From the NCBI GenBank assembly GCA_964514395.1, contig CAZEQK010000014.1:1-64000 (forward strand): DNA of 64,000 bases, written 5' to 3'. The position numbers were made by a program, and so were the translations under genes. The notes beneath the pieces are model-generated. The model saw nothing but the letters and a program-made list of their open reading frames with translations, had not been told where the DNA came from and did not search any database. This stretch comes from CAZEQK01 sp964514395 (lineage in GTDB: Bacteria > Bacillota > Bacilli > Tepidibacillales > Tepidibacillaceae). Below, one piece after another: positions 18,149 to 26,206 of the stretch. Each line of letters opens with the position of its first letter. Position 1 is the first letter of the stretch.

Positions 18149-18847
18149 TTGAAAAGAAAAATTGCTTTAGGTGTACTGCTCGTAGTTGCTATCATTTATT
18201 CGATTCATTTATATCAAACATGGGAATCCGATGTGGTCACAGATTTGCAAGGAAAAATCTATTACACGAAACGAGTGGACGGGGTACTTCAACTCTTCTC
18301 TGCGAACGCAAACTTAACAGATGAAAAATTAATCTACTCCCATTCTGGAGAAGAAAATAATAATATAATTGACTTTTACTATGATAAAGAAGCCGACTTG
18401 ATTTATTTTATTGCGATGGATAATCGAGAATGGTGTTTGTTTTCAATAAAAAAAGAAGGAACAGAACTACGTTATATGAAGAGGTTTGATAAAACTGAGC
18501 ATTGGAAGGAGTTTACAAAATACTATATCCAAACAGAGTTCAACTCTATGATGCTCAAAAATAAAAATGGATCTTTGTATCTAATAAAAGGTGACAAAGA
18601 AGAATTGCTTAAAAAATTCACTGGAATTTACGATTCTAAATTTAATGCGGGATTTGTACCAATTGGCTTTTCTCCTGATGGTAAATATGTTATCTACCAC
18701 GCTACAGAGCACTTTACTCCTATAGGGACTCTCCTAGAAGGGATGCTTCGTCAATCTGTCGGGCAAACCTATATTATGGATTTAGAAACCAAAAAAATAG
18801 AAAGCTACCCTGACTTTTATCACTTGCAGTGGATAATAGATAATTAA
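18149..18847 (+). CDS. Predicted exported or membrane-anchored protein, unknown
   Basis: The start is TTG at 18149, six bases after AAGAAGGG, which gives a standard signal or anchor (KRKIALGVLLVVAIIYS); an ATG six codons upstream is possible but precedes the Shine-Dalgarno. The 232-residue product has beta-rich segments with DG turns (GKIYYTKRVDGVLQLFSAN, FSPDGKYVIYHAT) like TolB/WD40-type propeller blades. No catalytic motif is seen. Part of the plus-strand cluster in the element. Confidence 0.6.
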   Translation: MKRKIALGVLLVVAIIYSIHLYQTWESDVVTDLQGKIYYTKRVDGVLQLFSANANLTDEKLIYSHSGEENNNIIDFYYDKEADLIYFIAMDNREWCLFSIKKEGTELRYMKRFDKTEHWKEFTKYYIQTEFNSMMLKNKNGSLYLIKGDKEELLKKFTGIYDSKFNAGFVPIGFSPDGKYVIYHATEHFTPIGTLLEGMLRQSVGQTYIMDLETKKIESYPDFYHLQWIIDN

Positions 18848-18953
18848 CATTTACCAGTCTTTTGAAAAAGGGGGATTTAAAGCGGTACAAAAATATACGA
18901 TTATCATAATAATAATTTTAATATTAGTAGGCATAACTAGTGGTTTATTATAT

Positions 18954-19295
18954 ATGCTTAATAACGGAAATCCGTATGCAAAACATATCGCTAATAAGTA
19001 CGTTCCAGTACATTTAGAAGAAATGGGATATAATAACGATGAAATCAAAGAAGCGCATTATGTAGAACCGAAGCATCTAATCAATGAAGATTTCTATCAT
19101 GGACATTATATGGTTATTTCCATAGATGAACCAGATACAACATATTATTACGGAATAACGAAAAAAGGTAAGAAAGTTATACAATTCTGTGAAAAAGATA
19201 GGTTGTTACCAAATGTAGTTACCGATAGAGTTAGGACGGAGACAAAACATAGTGAAGAAAATTGTGTGAGCTATCTTGAAAATAGAATAAGATGA
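18954..19295 (+). CDS. DUF3139 family protein, N-terminus lacks a normal start codon
   Basis: The 113 residues from ATG at 18954 match the DUF3139 pattern (IANKYVPVHLEEMGYNNDEI, YYYGITKKGKKV), but this family normally begins with a membrane helix. That helix is encoded in frame just upstream (18885-18953; IIIIILILVGITSGLLY), preceded by AAAAAGGGGG (18866-18874). The codon expected to start it, at 18882, is GCG. The gene may therefore use a rare start, be translated from 18954 without a ribosome site, or be decaying. Function of DUF3139 is unknown. Confidence 0.55.
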   Translation: MLNNGNPYAKHIANKYVPVHLEEMGYNNDEIKEAHYVEPKHLINEDFYHGHYMVISIDEPDTTYYYGITKKGKKVIQFCEKDRLLPNVVTDRVRTETKHSEENCVSYLENRIR

Positions 19296-19333
19296 ATTAC
19301 TACTTTGTTAAATATGAGAATTACACCATAAAA

Positions 19334-19368
19334 ATAAATGGAGAGATATTGGATATCCCTCCATTTTT
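19334..19368 (+). terminator. Terminator at the right end of the element operon
   Basis: AAATGGAG...CTCCATTT stem with inner ATATT/GGATAT pairing, followed by TTTTTGTT. It closes the DUF3139 gene cluster. Confidence 0.65.
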
Positions 19369-19441
19369 GTTACTTAAACGCTTGATATTACTTATATAAA
19401 TGCGTTGCGAATTCGGGTTAAAAGTCCAATGTTTTTTGGTA

Positions 19442-19487
19442 TTTTGTACTCCAAAATGGAACCCGTTAAGTTAAACTATGGTCTTTT
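19442..19487 (-). repeat. Right terminal inverted repeat
   Basis: 46 bp ending CTATGGTCTTTT, the inverted copy of 16969-17014 with one mismatch. Confidence 0.85.
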
Positions 19488-19517
19488 TATATATAACAAA
19501 AAATAGGAGGTGAAGAG

Positions 19518-19568
19518 ATGATAGTAAAGACATTTCAAATCATTAAACATGAGAGGCCTGACACTTGA
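19518..19568 (+). CDS. 16-residue leader-like peptide, module 1
   Basis: ATG seven bases after AGGAGGTG. The product starts MIVKTFQIIK and ends ERPDT. It ends 25 bases before the YrzI-like ORF. The same pair, a short ORF then a YrzI-like ORF, recurs at 19786-19952, so the short ORF is likely a functional upstream ORF rather than chance. Confidence 0.4.
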   Translation: MIVKTFQIIKHERPDT

Positions 19569-19593
19569 ACTTAATGAAAGGAGGTAAATTTAC

Positions 19594-19740
19594 ATGATGG
19601 TATCTATTTTTAATTTATCTATAACAGTAAAAAAAGCTTCTAACGCTTCACTATGTATAAAACACTTTGAAAATTTACGTGTAGAGAAACAAATTGAAAC
19701 ATTAAAGGATAAGTATAACTCATCAATAAATATTTATTAA
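19594..19740 (+). CDS. YrzI-like small protein, module 1
   Basis: A 48-residue ORF nine bases after AAAGGAGG. It begins MMVSIFNLSITVKK and continues with a charged helix (VEKQIETLKDKY). The hydrophobic start followed by a T-V-K-K turn and a charged helix resembles the Bacillus YrzI family of tandemly arrayed small proteins linked to sporulation. The match is by eye. It has the better-preserved length of the two copies here. Confidence 0.55.
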   Translation: MMVSIFNLSITVKKASNASLCIKHFENLRVEKQIETLKDKYNSSINIY

Positions 19741-19785
19741 TTTGATCTATAGTTAGTAAAATATCCTAAGAAAGAGGTGTATTAA

Positions 19786-19842
19786 ATGTTTATTACCAAG
19801 ATTTTAGTTAATTTTTCAAAAGAAATGATGGATACAACCTGA
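19786..19842 (+). CDS. 18-residue leader-like peptide, module 2
   Basis: ATG after AAAGAGGTG. The product begins MFITKILVNF and ends MMDTT. It is placed 29 bases before the second YrzI-like ORF and parallels the module 1 peptide in position, length and C-terminal D-T ending. Confidence 0.35.
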   Translation: MFITKILVNFSKEMMDTT

Positions 19843-19871
19843 CTATTAGAGGATAGGAGATCTTAGTCATA

Positions 19872-19952
19872 ATGATGTTTAATTTTTTTAACTTTTCCAT
19901 TGCTGTTCAAACAAAAAAAACGATGGCAAACTTAAACATAAATTTTTTGTGA
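19872..19952 (+). CDS. Truncated YrzI-like small protein, module 2
   Basis: A 26-residue ORF preceded by AGGAG about 12 bases upstream. It begins MMFNFFNFSIAVQTKK, paralogous to the first YrzI-like ORF, but stops before the charged helix. It may be a decayed copy. Confidence 0.4.
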   Translation: MMFNFFNFSIAVQTKKTMANLNINFL

Positions 19953-20030
19953 TGTTTTTCTAATCAACCTAACGCCTGTTATCTCCCAAGGGGGTAATTA
20001 GTGGCGGTTGGCTATCGGACAATACTTAAT

Positions 20031-20058
20031 AAACCGCCATAACTACGGCGGTTTTTTT
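20031..20058 (+). terminator. Intrinsic terminator after the small-ORF array
   Basis: AACCGCC/GGCGGTT stem, 8-base loop, T run. A further hairpin region (about 19970-20010) lies just before it. Confidence 0.85.
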
Positions 20059-20138
20059 AAATCATGTATAAATAAATAGGATTAATTTGGTAGGAAAAAG
20101 CAAATAATAGTATGACAAAGACATAATGGAGGTTTAAA

Positions 20139-21119
20139 ATGGATACTGCAAGTCATTTTGTAATAGGAATAAGTATTGCTGGTCTAGCACATATCAGCCC
20201 AGCTGTCGCTAATGATCCTGTTTTATCCCATGCTATTATCATAAGTTCCATTATAAATTCCCAGGCACCTGATTTTGATGGTTTAAGTAGACTATGGGGT
20301 GGTACTTATAATTACATTAAAAACCATCGTGGTATTACCCACTCTATACCTGCTATTTTTTTATTACCTACCTTCATCTCTTTACTTATTTTTATGTTTT
20401 ATCCAACCATATCCTATACTCAGCTATGGTTTTGGTCTTTTCTTTCTGTCTTTATCCACGTTTTTTTAGATATATTTAACGCTTATGGAACACAGGTATT
20501 AAGGCCGTTTTCTGAAAGTTGGGTCTCATTTAATAGTATTAATATTTTTGATCCATTTCTTTTTATCGCTCACATGTTAGCAATTATTTTATGGATATTT
20601 AGTGACTATAATCAGTCATTTGTGTTTGTTCTAATCTTTCTTATCACCATTTCCTATATTATTTGGAGGGTATATAGTCGCAAAAAGATATTATACTATC
20701 TCATTCAGAATTACCATTTAGAGGGGAAGATTACTCTTTTACCCACGATAAAATGGTCCACATGGAACATAATACAAGAGCTCCCTGCCTCATATGACTT
20801 AGGCTTAATTACGAACTATAAATTAGAATGGCTAGACACAAAAATAAAATATCAAGAACACGCTAGTGTTGAAAAAGCAAGGAAGGACAAAAAAATAAAG
20901 GCATTTCTCTATTTCACTAGCTTTGCATATCCTGAATGGAAAAAAACCGACTTTGGGTATGAGGTTCAGTTCATTGATCTACGATATCGCTTTAAAAATC
21001 AATATCCGTTTCTTGCCATTGCTTTATTAGACGAAAACCTTGAGATTATTAAGTCCTATACTGGTTGGGTTTATAATCAAAGTTATATTGATAAAAAAGT
21101 CTATTCTGTGATCAAATAA
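20139..21119 (+). CDS. YfhP-like membrane metal-dependent hydrolase
   Basis: A 326-residue protein of the DUF457/YdjM family. The N-terminus MDTASHFVIGISIAGLAH, the SQAPDFDG segment and NHRGITHS hold the conserved His and Asp residues thought to bind metal. About five membrane helices span residues 60-190, and the C-terminal 130 residues are soluble. It matches the length and layout of B. subtilis YfhP. ATG follows AATGGAGG. Substrate unknown. Confidence 0.85.
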   Translation: MDTASHFVIGISIAGLAHISPAVANDPVLSHAIIISSIINSQAPDFDGLSRLWGGTYNYIKNHRGITHSIPAIFLLPTFISLLIFMFYPTISYTQLWFWSFLSVFIHVFLDIFNAYGTQVLRPFSESWVSFNSINIFDPFLFIAHMLAIILWIFSDYNQSFVFVLIFLITISYIIWRVYSRKKILYYLIQNYHLEGKITLLPTIKWSTWNIIQELPASYDLGLITNYKLEWLDTKIKYQEHASVEKARKDKKIKAFLYFTSFAYPEWKKTDFGYEVQFIDLRYRFKNQYPFLAIALLDENLEIIKSYTGWVYNQSYIDKKVYSVIK

Positions 21120-21147
21120 ATGTTAGACATATTTACTTCTATTATTA

Positions 21148-21990
21148 TTAAATTTGCATAATTAATTTTTCAAAATGACCATTAGGCTGTTGATAGATCA
21201 CTAATAAATGTGTTCCATTTTTATCAACTAAGATAAACGGCATAGGAGGGGAGAAATATCTTAAATAATTGTTTGATAATCCTAAAACATAATTTTTATA
21301 TAAGCCTTCCCACAATCCACCAAGGACGTTTTCCCAATTCTCGTCAGTAATTACTTTAGATTGGTGTCTTTTTAGGGAAAATGTATCTAAATCATATATT
21401 TCATAGTTTAATTGATTAATATTTAATTCCTTTAATGCCTGGGTTAGTAATTGCTTTCTTTGCTCATTATAAAATTGATCAAGCTTTGTTTGTGACTCTA
21501 CTTGTCTAGCGTTTTTCGCTTGTTTAAAAGCCTCTAAATTATTTTGAAAATAAGTAACATACATTTTATCTGAAGTCACTGCTTGTTTACTAGTGATAAT
21601 ATCATCATCATGAATTTCAGCATGATGATAAGATAAAAGCTGATAAACAGAATCATCTTTTTGCAAAGGTATTTCCATTTTATTAACAATCCAATCCGCA
21701 TTTTCCTTCCATGGATAGCTCATTTGAACCAAATATCCATTTTTATATAAAAGATTTACATCCTGACGTAAATAAACCTTTTCACTAGTTTTTGACCAAT
21801 CATCTGCAACTAAGCGATATTTCCCATTTGTTTCAAAGACTTCTAAATTAGACCCTAGATCCGTAAATGTTACTTTTTGATTAATTGGAAAAAATTGAAT
21901 CGTAGTTTTTTCTATTGGTTTTTTATACCAATGCCAGAATAAGAAAAAAAGCACAAATATGAAAATAAAGAGAAGTATTTTTTTAAACAC
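21148..21990 (-). CDS. Membrane-anchored protein, unknown
   Basis: About 280 residues. The GTG at 21990 is chosen (nine bases after GGAGG) over another GTG two codons upstream. One N-terminal helix (FKKILLFIFIFVLFFLFWHWY) is followed by an outside-facing domain with a coiled, Gln/Lys-rich stretch (residues about 150-190) and aromatic segments. I recognise no family or active site. It is convergent with the YfhP-like gene and downstream of a structured repeat that could lie in its leader. Confidence 0.65.
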   Translation of the reverse strand: MFKKILLFIFIFVLFFLFWHWYKKPIEKTTIQFFPINQKVTFTDLGSNLEVFETNGKYRLVADDWSKTSEKVYLRQDVNLLYKNGYLVQMSYPWKENADWIVNKMEIPLQKDDSVYQLLSYHHAEIHDDDIITSKQAVTSDKMYVTYFQNNLEAFKQAKNARQVESQTKLDQFYNEQRKQLLTQALKELNINQLNYEIYDLDTFSLKRHQSKVITDENWENVLGGLWEGLYKNYVLGLSNNYLRYFSPPMPFILVDKNGTHLLVIYQQPNGHFEKLIMQI

Positions 21991-22024
21991 ACCCACTATC
22001 CTCCACTCCCTATTACCAATTTTT

Positions 22025-22194
22025 TTATCTTCGGTTTCAACAAGACTCCCTCTTCAACACCGCAAGAGGGAGTTGTTTCAATCCTCGAAATAAGGCCAGC
22101 ATAGCACGACTTAATGCTTTAGCATTTAGTGTGACTTGTGCCCTAAGGTTCAGGTAGAGATAAAAAACTCTATCTGAACCAAGTCTTCTTTATT
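22025..22194 (-). repeat. Dispersed two-hairpin repeat, long copy
   Basis: 170 bp shared with 28138-28264. One end is a long imperfect stem (CTCCCTCTT/AAGAGGGAG extended by AACAA/TTGTT and TTATCTTCG/CGAAATAA). The other is a 13-bp stem GGTTCAGGTAGAG/CTCTATCTGAACC (22147-22159/22168-22180). A middle hairpin (AATGC-TTTA-GCATT) is present only in this copy. The two copies differ by paired changes that keep the stems. It lies between minus-strand genes, downstream of the aminotransferase terminator and upstream of the 21148-21990 gene. Confidence 0.7.
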
Positions 22195-22286
22195 GGTAAC
22201 CTTATTAAACCCTATGAGACAAACTTCAAAAAATGCACACTTTTTAGATGAACCGATAAGAATTTTTTAAAACAGACAAATAAAAA

Positions 22287-22316
22287 AGATCTGTGAAAAA
22301 TCACAGATCAAGATGC
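22287..22316 (-). terminator. Intrinsic terminator of the 22357 aminotransferase
   Basis: GATCTGTGA/TCACAGATC perfect stem with T run on the minus strand. Confidence 0.85.
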
Positions 22317-22356
22317 AGATAAAGTCTACAAAAAATGTTGCTACTGAATAATTAAG

Positions 22357-23532
22357 TTACATACGATTAAAATAATCTTCAGCTGCTCTAATGGCCTTGC
22401 CTTGATTAATTACAACATTTAATTCCACAAGTATAGCTTCTAAAGCAGATAAAAACAGGAGCACATTGCTTCTTTGTGAAGAATAGCCCATTAACCCAAT
22501 TCTCCATATTTGCCCTTTTAATGGTCCAAGTCCTCCACCTATTTCAATTCCATATCGCTCAAGTAATAATTTTCGAACCTTTGCATCCTCTGCATTTTTA
22601 GGAACTCTTACAGAGGTCAGCATTGGTAATCTATATTCTTTTTGAGCAAGAAGCTCAAGACCCATCGCTTCAAGCCCTAATTGAAGTGCCCTACCATTCA
22701 TTTCATGTCGCTTAAATGTATTTTCTAAGCCTTCATCCTTGATTAAACCCAACGCTTCATGTAAGGAATAAATCATGCTGATCGGTGCTGTATGATGATA
22801 AAAACGTTCTTTTCCCCAATAGGCTTGTATCATAGAGAGATCTAAATACCAGCTTTGGACTTTTGTTTTTCTATTATTTAATATTTCAACTGCCTTATCA
22901 CTCAAGCTTACAGGTGATAAACCTGGAGGAGCACTAATACATTTTTGTGTACCACTATATACTGCATCTATTCCTAATTCATCAACGCCAACCTTCGTTC
23001 CACCAAGAGACGTAACAGCATCTACAAAAAATAATACGCTATATTCCTTTACAAGCTTTGATATCTCTTCTAATGGCTGCTGTACTCCTGTCGAGGTTTC
23101 CGCATGCACTATTGCAACAGCCTTAACCTCAGAATTGTTTTTTAAGGCAACTTCAATATCCTTTGGTTCTATAATTTTTCCCCATTCTGCCTCTACTTGG
23201 ATGACTTCTGCTCCAGACCTTTCCGCTACATCTACCATTCTTTGTCCGAATAATCCATTGACACCAATAATCACCTTATCACCTGGTTCAATAAGATTAA
23301 CAAAAATCGTTTCCATTCCAGAACTACCTGTCCCTGACATTGCTACAGTGACTTTATTTTCTGTCTCGTATACGTAGCGAATAAGCTCCATTGTCTCATT
23401 CATTATTTTAAGAAATTCAGGATCTAGGTGACCTAATAATGGTGTTGCCATTGCCTTTAGTACATTTGGGTGTACATCACTAGGTCCAGGACCCATTAAA
23501 AGACGCTTTGGTAAGATTAATTCTTCTCTCAT
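22357..23532 (-). CDS. Class V PLP aminotransferase, alanine/serine-glyoxylate type
   Basis: A 391-residue fold-type I enzyme. The N-terminus RLLMGPGPSDVHPNVLKAM and AMSGTGSSGMETIFVN are typical of alanine-glyoxylate and PucG-like transaminases. PLP Asp is in VLFFVDAVTSLGG and the Schiff-base Lys in SGTQKCISAPPG. ATG follows AGGAGGTATG. It is related to, but distinct from, the aminotransferase in the serA operon (37254-38417). It stands alone and has no purine-catabolism neighbours, so the amino donor and acceptor are unknown. Confidence 0.85.
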   Translation of the reverse strand: MREELILPKRLLMGPGPSDVHPNVLKAMATPLLGHLDPEFLKIMNETMELIRYVYETENKVTVAMSGTGSSGMETIFVNLIEPGDKVIIGVNGLFGQRMVDVAERSGAEVIQVEAEWGKIIEPKDIEVALKNNSEVKAVAIVHAETSTGVQQPLEEISKLVKEYSVLFFVDAVTSLGGTKVGVDELGIDAVYSGTQKCISAPPGLSPVSLSDKAVEILNNRKTKVQSWYLDLSMIQAYWGKERFYHHTAPISMIYSLHEALGLIKDEGLENTFKRHEMNGRALQLGLEAMGLELLAQKEYRLPMLTSVRVPKNAEDAKVRKLLLERYGIEIGGGLGPLKGQIWRIGLMGYSSQRSNVLLFLSALEAILVELNVVINQGKAIRAAEDYFNRM

Positions 23533-23636
23533 ATCTACATACCTCCTATAGAAAAATTACCCTATATAATAAAATACCACATTTTATTATATATTACTTT
23601 AGAATTTCACATATAATTTTTTTTACATATAAAATA

Positions 23637-23664
23637 AACCTTCTTCCAATAAGGAAGAAGGCAA
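23637..23664 (-). terminator. Intrinsic terminator of the superoxide dismutase gene
   Basis: CCTTCTTCC/GGAAGAAGG stem with a TTTATTTTA tail on the minus strand. Confidence 0.75.
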
Positions 23665-23687
23665 GAAGGTTTTTCTCTCATATAATT

Positions 23688-24290
23688 TTATTTAGCTTTT
23701 GCAGCTTCAAATCTTTTATTCACATCATCCCAATTTACTACATTCCAAAATGCATCGATATAGGCACCACGTTTATTTTGATATTTAAGATAGTAAGCAT
23801 GCTCCCATACGTCCAATACTAGTAATGGTACTACTCCCCATTGAGTTAGGTTTTGATGCTTTTCAGATTGAAGTACCTCTAATTTATCAGCAGCTGGTGA
23901 GTAAACAAGTAATCCCCAACCAGAGCCTTCAACTGCAGCAGTAGCTTGTGTGTAATGTGCTTTAAATGCGTCAAAGCTACCAAAGTCTGCTTTAATTTGT
24001 TCTGCAATAGCACCTGTTGCTTCTCCACCACCATTTGGTGACATGTTGTTCCAAAAAATACTGTGTAAATAATGACCTGATCCATGGAATGCTGCTTCTT
24101 TTTCCCAATGTTTAACTAATCCAAAATCTCCGGATTCACGAGCTTCTGCTAATTTTTCTTCTGCTTTATTTAGACCATTAACATATCCTAAATGATGGAT
24201 ATCATGGTGAAGACGCATCGTTTGCTCATCAATATGTGGTTCCAATGCATTATATTCATATGGTAACGCTGGTAATTCATGTTTTTTCAT
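23688..24290 (-). CDS. sodA: Superoxide dismutase, Mn/Fe type
   Basis: A 200-residue cytosolic enzyme. The start at 24290 follows AAGGAGGAA; a longer reading upstream is not family-like. The metal ligands are visible in RLHHDIHHLGYVNGL (first His), HGSGHYLHSIFW (second His) and LDVWEHAYYLKYQNKR (Asp and His). Known: converts superoxide to H2O2 and O2. Mn versus Fe cannot be settled by eye. It has its own promoter and terminator. Confidence 0.95.
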   Translation of the reverse strand: MKKHELPALPYEYNALEPHIDEQTMRLHHDIHHLGYVNGLNKAEEKLAEARESGDFGLVKHWEKEAAFHGSGHYLHSIFWNNMSPNGGGEATGAIAEQIKADFGSFDAFKAHYTQATAAVEGSGWGLLVYSPAADKLEVLQSEKHQNLTQWGVVPLLVLDVWEHAYYLKYQNKRGAYIDAFWNVVNWDDVNKRFEAAKAK

Positions 24291-24389
24291 AATAAATTCC
24301 TCCTTAAAATATATGTACATTTTTCCATAGTAATAAATTAACCTTAATGTTTTAAAAATATGCACTATTAAATGTTTCTCTCGTTATTT

Positions 24390-24418
24390 ATTATGTTCTA
24401 TTTTCTATATAATGTCAA
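24390..24418 (-). promoter_or_regulatory. Sigma-A promoter of the superoxide dismutase gene
   Basis: Minus-strand TTGACA (24413-24418), 17 bases, CATAAT (24390-24395), leaving a leader of about 90 bases. The rest of the divergent 388-bp spacer up to 24678 is AT-rich; I see only a possible TATAAT near 24643 for the symporter gene. Confidence 0.7.
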
Positions 24419-24678
24419 CTACAAAGTTTATAAAGTTTTTCAATATGCTAATGTTATTAACGATAACTAGTTAAAATAAGCAATTCATTTCTCTATTCAA
24501 CTATTATTCATCTCACTAAATAATCTCACTTTAAATTATTCATTGTTATGTGACTAAATATTATCATTTTCGATTTATTCATCTATAAAATAATCAAAGT
24601 AATTTATATTTATACATTTACTAATATTGGTTTTTAGAATAAAATATAATTTGTAAATAAAATTTCAGAGGTGAACTT

Positions 24679-26040
24679 ATGGATATCATTAGTAATATTT
24701 TAAGTAAGATCAGTGGTTTTGTTTGGGGCCCGCCTTTATTGTTATTAATTGTTGGAACAGGTATATTCTTAACAATTCGTATTTCTTTTTTACAATTCTC
24801 ACATTTAGGTTACGCTCTTAAGCTTTCATTTTCCAAAAATCAAGACGAAACATCTGAAGGTGACATATCACATTTTGCTGCATTAATGACTGCATTAGCT
24901 GCAACCATTGGGACAGGTAACATTGTTGGTGTGGCTACAGCGGTGATATTAGGTGGCCCAGGTGCAGTTTTATGGATGTGGATTACTGCTTTAGTTGGAA
25001 TGGCTACTAAATATGCCGAAGGGGTATTAGCCGTCAAATACCGAACATTGGATGATAACGGAGAAATGGCAGGAGGACCAATGTATTTCATCGAAAAAGG
25101 ATTGGGATGGAAGTGGTTAGCAGTTCTGTTTGCAGTATTTGCTTCTGTTGCTGCATTCGGTATTGGTAATATGGTCCAATCTAATGCTGTTGCTGGAAAT
25201 ATTTCTGCAAGTATTGGATTAAATCCTTGGATTACAGGTATTATCCTTGCTGTTTTAACAGCTTTAGTTATTCTTGGCGGTATCAAAAGCATCGGACGCG
25301 TCACATCATACTTAGTCCCATTTATGGCATTATTCTACGTATTAGGCGGATTAATTATCATTATATTAAATATAACTGAAGTACCTCAAGCCTTTAGCCT
25401 TATTTTCTCTGATGCATTTACTGGTAGCGCCATGGCTGGTGGTGCAATCGGTACAGTTATTCGCTGGGGGGTAGCACGTGGTGTATTCTCTAATGAGGCA
25501 GGTTTAGGTTCTGCTCCTATTGCTGCTGCTGCTGCAAAAACTGATGTCCCAGGACGTCAAGCATTAGTTTCCATGACTGGTACTTTCTTAGATACAATTG
25601 TAGTTGCTTCCTTTACAGGTATAGTCATCACAATGAGTGGTTTATACAATGCACCAGGCGTTGATAAAGCAGCATTAACGGCGAATGCATTTGATATGTT
25701 CTTACCCGGCATTGGTAAATGGATTGTAACAATTGGACTTATTTTCTTTGCTTATTCTACAATTCTTGGTTGGTCCTATTACGGTGAAAAAAGCTTTGAA
25801 TATTTATTTGGAGCAAAATCAGTAACATTATATCGTATATTATTTTCAATTTCAGTATTAATTGGATCTGGTTTATCACTCAGTTTGGTTTGGGATATTG
25901 CTGATGTGATGAACGGTATGATGGCAATTCCTAACTTAATTGGTTTATTAGCACTGTCTGGTGTAGTAGTTGCAGAAACAAAGGTTATTAAAGAAAAAAT
26001 AAAAAATGAAAAAAATGAAAAAATAAAGGTAAATGCATAA
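24679..26040 (+). CDS. Alanine/glycine:cation symporter (AGCS family)
   Basis: A 453-residue protein with about 11 membrane helices. Family motifs are GTGNIVGVATAVILGGPGA near the N-terminus, MWITALVGMATKYAEGVLAV, and FSNEAGLGSAPIAAAAAKT. Known members couple alanine or glycine uptake to Na+ or H+. RBS is AGAGGTG. The C-terminus is a Lys/Glu/Asn-rich tail. Divergent from the superoxide dismutase gene and followed by a strong terminator. Confidence 0.93.
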   Translation: MDIISNILSKISGFVWGPPLLLLIVGTGIFLTIRISFLQFSHLGYALKLSFSKNQDETSEGDISHFAALMTALAATIGTGNIVGVATAVILGGPGAVLWMWITALVGMATKYAEGVLAVKYRTLDDNGEMAGGPMYFIEKGLGWKWLAVLFAVFASVAAFGIGNMVQSNAVAGNISASIGLNPWITGIILAVLTALVILGGIKSIGRVTSYLVPFMALFYVLGGLIIIILNITEVPQAFSLIFSDAFTGSAMAGGAIGTVIRWGVARGVFSNEAGLGSAPIAAAAAKTDVPGRQALVSMTGTFLDTIVVASFTGIVITMSGLYNAPGVDKAALTANAFDMFLPGIGKWIVTIGLIFFAYSTILGWSYYGEKSFEYLFGAKSVTLYRILFSISVLIGSGLSLSLVWDIADVMNGMMAIPNLIGLLALSGVVVAETKVIKEKIKNEKNEKIKVNA

Positions 26041-26070
26041 ATTCTCTTTATAATCCTTCATATTATACAC

Positions 26071-26115
26071 GAGGAAAGCTTTTATAGTAATTAATAAAAG
26101 CTTTCCTCAATTTTT
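26071..26115 (+). terminator. Intrinsic terminator of the symporter gene
   Basis: GAGGAAAGCTTTTAT/AATAAAAGCTTTCCTC long stem, then TTTTTT. Confidence 0.85.
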
Positions 26116-26206
26116 TATATCCATGGATCATACATTACAGAAAAATAATAATCCGTATCATGTTATAATAGGGTAGACTCTTATATGATTGAAAAGAGGG
26201 ATTTAA

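Larger units (their letters stand above)
16969..19487. mobile_element. Transposon-like element with 46-bp inverted ends, no transposase
   Basis: The 2519-bp segment is bounded by 46-bp terminal inverted repeats that differ at one base. Both ends begin AAAAGACCATAG and each is flanked by TA (16967-16968 and 19488-19489), as in TA-targeting IS630/Tc1-mariner elements. Inside are an Xre-type regulator with palindromic operators, a two-helix membrane protein, a secreted-type protein and a DUF3139 protein, all on the plus strand, plus a terminator near each end. No transposase or recombinase is present, so if it moves it must be mobilised in trans. The boundary and TA duplication are seen; the mechanism is inferred. 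Confidence 0.6.

Noticed and set aside
22025..22194. Insertion sequence ends or tRNA-like gene
   Set aside because: No transposase and no cloverleaf; only hairpins shared with 28138-28264.
24840..25304. Long minus-strand ORF inside the symporter gene
   Set aside because: A shadow of the membrane-protein codons; no ribosome site and no family features.
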